Shown piece by piece: positions 54,801 through 64,000 of a stretch of 64,000 nt of DNA. Where the stretch lies: the NCBI GenBank assembly GCA_006937955.1, contig SSNP01000007.1:650929-714928 (forward strand), written 5' to 3'. The translations under genes were made by a program, and so were the position numbers. Within the stretch, counting starts at the first letter, position 1. Every line of letters starts with the position of its first letter. This DNA is from Pachypanchax playfairii. Taxonomy: Eukaryota > Chordata > Actinopteri > Cyprinodontiformes > Aplocheilidae. The notes under the pieces are model-generated. The model was given only the letters and a program-made list of their open reading frames with translations. It had not been told where the DNA came from and did not search any database.

Positions 54801-57800
54801 AGTATTAAGGATAAAAAATGAAATTACAGTAAAATATTTTCTGGATATTTAGTAGATTAATAATTCCATCCATCCATCTTCTGAACCTGCTTCTTCTTGT
54901 TCAGGGTTGCAAGGAGCTGCTGCCAATCTGCAGCAGTCATTGGGCGACAGGCAGGGGACACCCTGGACAGCTCGCCACTCATAGATAAACAACTCTTCAC
55001 ACACACTCACACCGAGGGACAATTTAGAGTCACCAATTAACCTCTTGCATGTTTTTGGACTGTGGGAGGAAACCAGAGTCCCTGGACGCATGCACGAGGA
55101 GAACATGCAAACTCCACGCAGAAAGGCCCCAGCCCGGATTCAAACCCAGGACCTTCTTGCTGCAAGGCAACAGCTCTACCAACTGCACCACTGTGCAGCC
55201 CTAGATTATTAAATCATTGGTTGACAGCCGTTTTCTGAACAGAAAGGTCCTTTTTTTTAGCATTTTTACTGTTCTTATAGAGCCACTATATAAACACCAA
55301 AACTATCAAAAGAAAGAGTACGTTCTCTACTTCCATCAGGAAAAAAAAACGCTTGTTTCTAGCTTTTTCCGTTCTTCTGCATCACATTACACATAATGGC
55401 TTCCCAAAACTCGCTCCTTTTTCATGGATTATCTACAGGATCACATGAAGTTTCACCGCTACACACAGGTTAAAAACAACTTCAGTGAGCGGTTGTATTT
55501 GAAAAGATGACTAAAGTCGTCAACGACAGGGAATGAAGGAATTTTTTGGTTTATTTGATGTTTATAAAATGGGACTTTCAGACTGACGTCTCTGGCGCAC
55601 AGACTCTTAAAATACAACATGACAACACCTGCAAACGAGATATTAGGGCTTCACTTTTAAACAACAAAAGGAAGTGAAGAATCTTGGTCTATCTTAAGCT
55701 CTAATCCAGCGTTTTTCCTCAGAGGGCGCCACTGAGGTGAAAAAAATGTGTTGCACCTTCAAGTCCCGCCCCTCTGTTATCCGTGATAGCCATGATAGCA
55801 GCGATGGCTGTCATACGTGCACATGCGCCCCATTTTGTTTTGATGGTCACTTCATGGGTAAGTTGCATCTATACAATTTATATGTTTATATATTTATTTG
55901 AATTGTTTCAATTTCACGTGTCTTCACAGCTTTGTGCACACGCTTGGTTGACTGACAGGTGTACCATGCAGATATAGAACGCCATTGACTAATGTTGGGT
56001 GGCGCTCAGTGAAAATTAAATGCACCCCTATGGAACAGCGGGGGGGGGCTTTGAGATAGAAAAAAATATTATGTTTTTCCTACATTATATTACAGAACCC
56101 GGTCAGACTGTCACTTTTATGGAATTTCGAAAAATCATACATAACTCCTGAAAAGGGGAAAACTCCAGATCGCGGCTTTAACATCTATGATATACAGAGT
56201 GATGGCGCACACACACAGAAACACACACAGATATTCAGAAAAAAATCGGACAGCTGCTTTACAATGTTTTGATTGGGTTTACCGAGCGCTGTGACATTTT
56301 AAATGCCAACGTTTTGATTTTAATTTGAACTCCGAACGAGCTCACATTAAATAGAAATGCTGAAGTCTGACCTTGACTGGGTTATTATTAAACTGATAAA
56401 TGACTATGATGTTATTTCATGTGTTTGAAGGGTTTTTAAAGGAGTTTGACAGAAATCTGTGTTAAGTGCTGCTGTGAGGTTTTCACCTCACGTTTTCAGA
56501 TGTTTAACGATCACAATCATAAACCTCAATATTCAGTCAGACTTTAGAGAAGTAGCTACATTGCTAATACATTTTAATGACCCAACTGCATTTCCATAAT
56601 AACCTTCCCAATACTGTGTTTAATGCATCAGTCGCTAGTGAACACATAAGTTCTCAAATTTCCACACTCGAGAACATGTGAGCTCCCACAGACACACTCA
56701 TCATACACATTATACAAACACACAAAGGACAGTATTATTTCCTTTTGCTTGCTCACCATGAAGTTTCAGTATGACTCAACAGAAGCAGGACAGAAGCGTC
56801 AACTTTACCTGCCAGTCCTGCAGCAGCGGGTGTGTCTCTGGAACCACTCGAGGGCCGAGGGAATCGTTCTTGTAGGTGGGCTGGACCAGACTCTTCTCGT
56901 AATCCGAATACATCTGAAACACATAAAAACACACAAATCTTTGAAAACAAAGCAAGTTGTGGTTGTAAACATGGGAAGAGAGATTGACAGGGAAAATAAA
57001 GAGCTGACACACAGTTCCAGGAGTTTAGTTTGCAGCACTAAAGAAATGAAGTTCTTGATGGATCGTGAAGAGGAAACACAACACCGTGACACTGGGAGTT
57101 GTGAACAGTAAGTTCTTTGAGACGAACCAGAACTAAAAGAAAGCCTTTGAACAGTCTGTCATTTCGGGAGAGCCACATTTGGCCTCTTTTCTGACTGTGT
57201 CTAACATTGTTTTGTGTGTGTAATCTCAGACAACCAGAAGCTCTTTTAGAAAAAGAGAAAAAAACAAGGGCATGCAGTGTTGACAGAAGAGTGTTTGCTG
57301 TCTTAGCAGAAAACTTTGGAGAGATGATTGTGGGGCGGCAACGCTCAGATTTGTTTCCCGCCTTGCAGCTTTTCAACACTAATTTCGACAGAAAATCTGC
57401 ATCCACTGTCCACCACAAGCAGCGTGACTGCTATTGTGCAAGATTATCTATACTTGCAAAACAGCGTGGGCGTGTGAGCTGAGTAAGGAGTGTGTTTGGA
57501 GAGAACAGGAGGGAAACTTCTCATGTCTCGTTGCCCGTCATTGTTCTTGTCTCCTTGAAAGTCCGTGAATGTGGTCGCGAGACAAAGCCCCCCTGAGCTG
57601 TGCCTGTCTGTATTGGTGGAAAAAACACCCACCCACTGATATGCTTACAGTCTACCTTCAGGGCGGATCGCACATCAGAAAAATGCTTACCTATTGGGAA
57701 CACATTAACTCTACTGCAGGGTGCCACGCCGGGGCATTTACTGTGTTTAAAACTTCCAAGGTGATTTTTTTTTTATCCTGCATATTTCAAGCAGTAGGGA

Positions 57801-60800
57801 ATGTGAAAAGGGGCACAGAGGGATAAAAATATTAAAATCTCAAGTAGGAAAAATGGTATTGTCAGTCTGCCCGGTTGAAATCAGATAACAGGTTTTAAAT
57901 AAAAAGGTTTCTCACCTTGGGGAAGAACGTGCGTGTGACAAACTGTTTGTACTCCAAGAAGGGGATACCCTGGCTGCGATTCAGCTCCTTGGTCAGATCT
58001 GTCATGTCTGTTTGCAGCTCTGCAAACCCTGGGAGGACAAAAAGAAAGAAAAAAAAGTTTGACTTCCTTTCTGGATCACCAAGCTTGAAGATCTGAAACT
58101 ATTACCACTCATGCTGAAATATTATGGGCGATTTCAGTGGTTTCACAGTTGCATCATTGAATTTCTCACATCCAGGGTCATATTCTTACTGAATGTTAAA
58201 TATTCCAGGGTTTAATCATGTGATTTTTTCCCTCTTTCTTTGCCAAACTGTGCAGCCCATCGCAGCATGCAGACAAATATTTACCAAATGCCAATCAGAG
58301 CTGCCAAATCCAGTCTGAGGCTTTTATCCAAAACATGTGTGCAGGCCGAGGTTTACATGCAGAAACAGTATCAGCACATCCAAGCACCGACTTGAATCTA
58401 CATGCTAATATGTTAGCCGCTCTATGTACCGGCAGAGGGATAATGTTCTCCTCTAATGAGATGCTGGAGATCTCTTTATGGAAAAGTGCTTCCTGTCACA
58501 AGAGGAGAGACGTATTTAGGTTACAAGTGCAGTTTCTTCACAGTGTGTTTGCGAAGAACAGAAAAGAAAATACCAGACCTGAGGGATTTAAAACATGTTT
58601 CATGGTTATGTTTCAGGTTATTTATCCTCCTGCTCACTGAACTGTCATCTATATCAGTTCACACCATCAAGTCCAGATTAAGCACACCAGGCGCGAACAC
58701 AAAACCTCCCCTCTGCTTTGGTTTTCACACAGACACCTCCTGTTTGAGTGATCTGGGAAACGTCAATTTCCCATCATCTTTGAAACCCTCCATTCTTTTG
58801 TTTTATCACTTCTTTAGTCCCAGCAGAAGTATTCCTCACTTTGCACACACTTGCCATGAACTCGGCCACAAATCTATCTTGTGTCCTCTGACTAAATAAC
58901 CTCACTTCTCCTTCTCTCCCTCCCACGCTTCTGCTTCTCCTCAGGCTCACGGCCCTCGTTCTCGTTCCTATCGCTTCCTCCCTCCATTTCTCTTTCTCTA
59001 TCCGTCCCCTCCATCTCTGCACCATAAATCTGATGCTCAGACATGGAGTGGCCTTCACTTGGGTCTACTCTGATGCTTCATACACACACACACACTCAGA
59101 ACTACCCCCCCCCCCACCATACACACACAAGACCCTCGTCCTATACATGCAGGAGGGACGATGCGTCCACTCAGTCTGTGTGACTGATCATTTGTCAGAC
59201 ACTGTGTTTTATGAGTCACGCTTACTAGGCACAAATCTGTCAAGTGTTGTATCTCCTTCCCTCTTCAGATAAAATAACCTCCAAACCGAACACACATTTT
59301 ACTCACACGCACACAAAAAGACAAATACAAACAGGCAGATGTGTGAGGTCAATATTTCCGACTTTTTTTTTTTTTTTTTCCATGTCAGTCAACAAAATGT
59401 TTGATTTGTAGCTCAACGCAAGAGGGTGTTTGTGTTCTTCTTCTAAACACACCTTTACGGATTTCCTCTCTGATCTGGGACTCCATCTCCTCCATTTGGA
59501 GAAGCGTTTTCTGCCAGTAGCGTTCTGCCCTCCGGCTCTTTGTGCAGTACACCACAAGAGCTGCAAAGAAACAGCAAAGAGTGAGAAAAACAAAAAGCAC
59601 TTCAAAAACGACACTCTCGTTGCATTAACAGCTTCCAGAACATAATAGGGGGGTCATACCGGGTCTGAAATGTTGGAAATTTGTGGAAAAAAATATGAAG
59701 AAATGCATGTTTATCACATTTTCTTTGCCAGTAAGAAACGTTTGCTTACGTGTGTCAAAAGGTGAAAATGTAATAATGAAAAATGATCTATACTGCTGAA
59801 TTTCTAAAGAAAACTCACACACACATTTTTTTTTTAAATTTATCAGCAATCTCACACCTGAAATGTCTGGCAAGAAAAATAGAGGTTTTGTGAATATCTG
59901 AGAACGGATCCAAAATGGGAAATGGTGTGAAAATACACACTAGCACCAATTTTCACCCATACACCTGCCCTGCAGACACACTTGCTCCATGATTACAGAG
60001 AGCAGCACACACACGCAGAGGGATGAACACTGGGGTCTTTGTGCCGTGGATACTGAAGAGGGATGAAGCAAGTGTAGGAAACTATGACCCCAGAATTCCT
60101 TTTATCTGTTGCACATCTGGAGCTTCCATTGCTACAGCAGACACACATCCATCATCCGACCGTAGGTGTGCGTGTGTGAGCTCAACCTACCCACTGTGCA
60201 CAGCAGCAGAAGCACACAGCACACCACAATGGATGCCACGATGGCCGGCTCGCTGCCGCCGAGCTGCACTCTGGCGATGGAGCGATGAAAGTTCCCCACT
60301 TGCACCTAGAAATAAAAACACAAAGTAAAACTGAAAATATTTCCTTTAATTAAACTCTAAAATGGATCTTTTACCAATCAGGTATCACACAATCCATCTC
60401 ATTCATGGCAGAATTTTTACTTTACCAATTACAAACCAGTGGTAATGTTGTCTCCCTCAACATTATATTCCTTCTAAAAGCAGAGAGTAAAGCTTGTCCA
60501 AGCTAATAAAATTTGTCAAAAATAATCATAGGGCAATCAAATCAACTCATTTCTTAAAATCAAATAGTTAAACATCAAAAAATCTGTAAACTGATACATT
60601 TCTAAAGTTACTTTTCTTTAATAACATGATAAATTACATGTCATTAGGCTAGGAAATTGTGACAACACACCACACCAATTGCAAGTGTTTTTTTTAAACA
60701 CCATAGAAAACTAACACTATAGCAGCATAGAGGTGTTAAAAGCACAGCAGTGATACATCAGGAGGATGTAAAATTGCTTAAAATGATCCTCTGATGTTTG

Positions 60801-63800
60801 CAGCAGAGAAAACAACAGCAGCAGACCAAATGAAATGAAATGCAGAAAAGTCATGTGACTCCTCACACAGACTGATTCCTGAGTTCCTGTGAAACTGCTT
60901 GACAGAAAATAACCTTTTGTTGCCCTTAACTACATGATGTCATGGCGGGGGTTTTTTAAGGAACAGAGGCAAAAATAAAGAAAAGAAAGAAGTTATGAAT
61001 TCTCATTTTTAAACCTAAATATTTTAGTATGGAAAGGTTTGTACGATTCACAGGTTATAATGTATATTTCTAATGTTTTATACAGTTTAGAAGAAGCACT
61101 TGTAGTGCACGTCTCCTTCAAACCCTCGAGTCCAAGATTTTTTTTTAGCGGTAAAGCTTCTTTTTGCTTGTTCTGTTTGTCTATAATTAAACTTGGTGAC
61201 ACAATGTTAGTGAAAACAAGCTTATTTTATTTATGTGTGAATGAAGGGCTGTGGCCTGGTAACTGACTGGCGACCTCTCCAGGTTATAAACCTCCACACC
61301 CACCTGAACCACCAACCACCTGCAATAAGATGGTATAGAAATAGAATGGCTGGAAGTTCTAATGTCTATTTCCACAAATCCAAAATAATAATACAGTCCG
61401 GAATATTAGACATATAATAAATATTCCATCAACCTATTTGTTTTTGGTTTATATTATACTTTTAAACTTCAAATATTGCATCTCTTATTTTTTTAAATGT
61501 TAATATTATAATAAATTTAGAAACTAGTTTGAATTTGTTGGTTGTGTTGTTCTTAGAAAGAAATGTGTGACAACAGGAAGTCAGCAAGTTGCAAGAGAGG
61601 AACAACCATCCAGCCTTGTGACACCTTAGCTTTGGACTCATGGATTAGTTTATGGGTGTTTTATATCCTTTATTTAGAAGAAAAGAAAAGATTTAATATG
61701 TGCGCAAGAGAAAACAAGGACAAGTATATTAGGTGCCCTCAAAAATTTTTCATAGTAACAAACCTAAATCGTATGCAGTTAACCATTTTTCAGCAGCAGC
61801 ACAGGTGCCTGCACACACACACAAGCCCATTTATTTTGTCATGGAGACAGGTGTACACACACACACAATCTTACACACCGTAGGTTTTGAGAAATGTTAT
61901 CTCACTGCAAATATGGAGCTGGAAGAGGCACCCAGTTCAAACTAACCCAGATGTGACAAGAAAAAAAAACTACTTTCACTTCTGCCTTCTGATTAGTCAG
62001 CAGGGTCTCTGTGGTCTCTGCTCACATCGCTCCCCCTTCTTCTCCAATCCCAACATACTTCATAAAGAGAGACTCAGATAAAAAGCTTCCAATCCTCAGA
62101 CCAAATCCTCCTTAGTACTGGTCTTACAGTCAGAGGGGAAACAAGCTCATTAGGATCCCAGCTATCCACATTCCTTTTTTTTTCTTTTACAGTTCAGGCT
62201 TTTATTTACACCATCCAGCACGAGGAGGCCTTCTACCAGAGACTGCACCAGTGTGACCTGGTGTAATGGAGGGGAAAATGCCATTGTTCCATGTTCCTGC
62301 TTCTCTTTCGTGCAGAAAAAACATCACTTCCTCTCATCCACTTCTGCAGCACTTCAGAGCAGAGCGCAACACAGGCATGTAAAAATAGATCAGCCTCTGA
62401 AAGTAAGTGGAAAAAAAACCCACAAATGGCCACAAGCTTTGCCTGAGCGCAGCATATATGCATTTATTTAAAACTGCCGACACAAAAGAAAATGTGCGTG
62501 CGCCATGTATTTACGACCCTGTCAGATGCACATACAAATCCTCCTCGTTCCTCATGGGGAGCCGGCCCATCCATTTGTGCTGTGACATCTCGTCTGACCC
62601 TTGCCCCGCCTTTATGTCTCTGCTAATTGCTTGTGTTTACTCTGAGACATCTTGACAGACAGATGAAGACGGCGAGCACTTGAGTATGTCTCAGGTACAT
62701 GAACCGAGAAAAGGTGAAGGTGAACATTTTTCAGTTAAAACTCATCAAGATTTGCATTAAGACATTTTTATAAAACCAGAACACACACTGTAATTTATAA
62801 ATAGTGTATTCTGGTTTTATTTATTTATTTTTTAATTTTTTTGTATTTTATTTTATTTATTTTTTTTGGTATTCTGGTTTTAAAAGAAAATCAAATACCT
62901 AATTATAGCTAAACACATTAGGAAAATAAATATCTGAACATGAAGCAGCTGGGTAATTGAAATTCATAATTAAAAAACACTTTATTTTGCTTTGAAATTC
63001 AAATGTTATTGACTGAAAAAGTAGAAAAGAATAATCTGTTTATTTTATGTGACACACTCTTTAAGAATTAAAAAAAAAAAAAAATCCAGGTCACCCAGAG
63101 CAGAGAAGCAGAAGTAAACTACGAGTCAGTCGCTGGAAGTTAGGATAAAAAGTAGAATGAACTATCCTATTTAAATTAATTACCATGGATACACCAAAGA
63201 AAATGCAGATTAAAAAATTCTATTGACATATAATACTGAGTCTCAACAGGACAAACACTTCTGAACTACGTTAATAAACCACTCCCACTTTAGCTCACAT
63301 TTAAATACAGTAGATTTATTAAAGCTTTATCAAAACAGACCAGAACGGACAAGAACAACAGATGGGAAGGGGAACTGGGCAGAGAAAGAAGAGCATTTGG
63401 TTTTATCAGGACTGCATAAGGCTAAAAAAAAAACAAGATGGTCTCAGACTCAGAATAATGGAGTATCAAAATGAGTAAACGGTGTCTGCAGTGATAAATT
63501 GAATGACAAAAACTAAAGGGCATGAAAAAATGTTGATAAATACTGTGTGTCAGAGTTCTGTTGCTGTTTCTGCCACTCAGCACCTGACTGATGTCACTGT
63601 GGCACGTTCAGAGACTAAAATCCATTCATAATGCATGTTAAAGTGGCACAGACGTCTTACTTGCAGAGCATGGGCTCAAGCACATCAAATCTGTTTCAGT
63701 TAACATCACAGATGGTCCTAATACTGACTAAATATTTGGCTTAAATGCTAAATGACAGATGGATGATGAGCTTAAATTATCGGGGCCTCTGTCAAGCGAT

Positions 63801-64000
63801 GTTCTGGAGATGAGGTTAGATTTGTGATATACTGAGGTGTTTTTGTACTTACAGTGACAGGCAGCTCGCTTACACCCGAGCTCGGCAGCCCGTTGATGGT
63901 GCAGTGGAACAGCTGGTCGTTATGGAAGCTGATGTTACAGGGATAAGAGCCAATCATCACTGAGTACTCCTCGGGCAACAGCTCCAGATCGCTCGGCACT
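42140..64000 (-). CDS. plxnd1: Plexin-D1, C-terminal part (partial, runs off the right edge)
   Basis: Eighteen - strand exons join in frame: 64000-63853 (cut), 60305-60191, 59560-59453, 58028-57916, 56913-56809, 54017-53887, 52676-52478, 52408-52262, 52134-51978, 51623-51520, 49814-49751, 48577-48543, 47969-47865, 47700-47537, 47450-47303, 43579-43439, 43335-43261 and 42256-42140 (TAA). The first encodes the end of the extracellular IPT region (YPCNISFHNDQLFHC), and the next the membrane helix (AIVASIVVCCVLLLL). The rest is the cytoplasmic plexin RasGAP domain (RDRCSLASLLTIALHGKLEY, LMLRRTESVVEKMLTNWMS) with its inserted Rho-GTPase-binding domain, ending EDNIYECCSEA. The C-terminal SEA is the PDZ-binding motif known to recruit GIPC. 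Plexin-D1 is the Sema3E receptor in vascular and neuronal guidance. About 725 codons lie in the window. Confidence 0.97.
43580..47302 (-). other. Large plxnd1 intron (3.7 kb)
   Basis: Non-coding, with a (GT)n microsatellite at about 45763-45786 and CA-rich tracts. The stretch 45190-45420 is free of simple repeats and has an open + strand frame without known homology. It may be a conserved non-coding element. No exon was recognised. Confidence 0.5.
48099..48141. repeat. Perfect 19-bp hairpin in a plxnd1 intron
   Basis: CAAATATCACGTCAGCATA, a five-base loop (TTCTA), then TATGCTGACGTGATATTTG. The arms are fully complementary. Each arm carries TGACG, a CRE half-site. Confidence 0.9.
48776..48818 (+). 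repeat. Poly(G) tract of 43 bases in a plxnd1 intron
   Basis: An uninterrupted run of G on the + strand, which is poly(C) on the sense strand of plxnd1. It lies about 200 bp beyond the 35-bp exon 48577-48543, on its upstream (higher-coordinate) side. Runs this long are hard to sequence, so the length is approximate. Confidence 0.9.
54018..56808 (-). other. plxnd1 intron (2.8 kb) carrying a SINE
   Basis: Non-coding. The recognisable content is the tRNA-derived SINE at about 54860-55201. The remainder shows no exon or known repeat. Confidence 0.55.
54860..55201 (-). mobile_element. tRNA-derived SINE
   Basis: On the - strand it begins with a tRNA-like head: GGGCTGCACAGTGGTGCAGT at the 5' end, and a B-box-like GGTTTGAATCC about 50 bases further on. 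A conserved core follows (GAGTTTGCATGTTCTCCTCG, TGGTGACTCTAAATTGTCCC), and it ends in a (GGAT)n tail. TAGATTA is repeated at 54853-54859 and 55202-55208 as the target duplication. This pattern is typical of widespread teleost SINEs. It does not encode a functional tRNA. Confidence 0.8.
60306..63852 (-). other. plxnd1 intron upstream of the membrane-helix exon (3.5 kb)
   Basis: Non-coding AT-rich sequence, with CA-rich tracts near 61811 and 61855 and a T-rich tract at about 62815-62870. No exon, RNA gene or repeat family was recognised. Confidence 0.55.

Noticed and set aside
54860..55201. tRNA gene
   Set aside because: A tRNA-like head is present, but it is followed by a SINE body and tail with target duplications.
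56749..57111. 120-codon open frame on the + strand
   Set aside because: It is antisense to a plxnd1 exon and intron and shows no homology.
58335..58899. Overlapping open frames of 101 and 147 codons on the + strand
   Set aside because: They lie in a plxnd1 intron, antisense to the gene, without domains or splice support.
1..64000. CRISPR arrays, operons, phage or bacterial systems
   Set aside because: The window is vertebrate nuclear DNA with spliced genes. Short tandem repeats are simple microsatellites, and no regularly spaced repeats exist.

Overview
The window is nuclear DNA of a ray-finned fish, most likely a percomorph teleost. The genes have spliced vertebrate-type structures, the repeats are typical teleost families (Tc1, hAT-like, LINE tails, a tRNA-derived SINE), and the intron-bearing rhodopsin is the teleost exo-rhodopsin type. 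All exon maps below were read by hand from splice sites, reading frame and remembered family sequences. They were not checked by alignment.

Layout, left to right: a Tc1/mariner element (146-1748) lies in an intron of creld1, whose last three coding exons follow on the + strand (2344-3276). On the - strand come C-terminal exons of an unidentified coiled-coil gene with a frame break (4876-5784), then complete mbd4 (8758 to 6396, 7 exons). A small six-exon THAP-domain gene (9554-11499, +) and LINE debris (about 11930-13297) sit between mbd4 and ift122. Complete ift122 (13398-34388, +, 29 exons, 1184 codons) is followed by exo-rhodopsin (35620-39099, +, 5 exons, 353 codons). The 3' half of plxnd1 (64000 to 42140, -, 18 exons, running off the right edge) converges on the rhodopsin gene.

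The order mbd4(-) / ift122(+) / rho(+) / plxnd1(-) matches the MBD4-IFT122-RHO-PLXND1 block of other vertebrates, so this is a conserved syntenic block. The THAP gene and LINE material have come in between the normally head-to-head mbd4 and ift122. The genes are not a pathway: creld1 encodes an EGF-repeat membrane protein, mbd4 a DNA repair glycosylase, ift122 a ciliary transport (IFT-A) subunit, exorh a pineal photopigment and plxnd1 a semaphorin receptor.

There is a 51-base N gap at 15547-15597. The sequence after it repeats what lies before it, including ift122 exons 3 and 4, and looks like two haplotypes joined by the assembler. I found no undescribed multi-gene system. The most unusual items are a LINE-derived element with a fixed internal deletion present in two copies, an in-frame exon duplication in the THAP gene, several RFX X-box-like sites, a perfect 19-bp hairpin in plxnd1, and an 879-bp inverted-repeat element in ift122.
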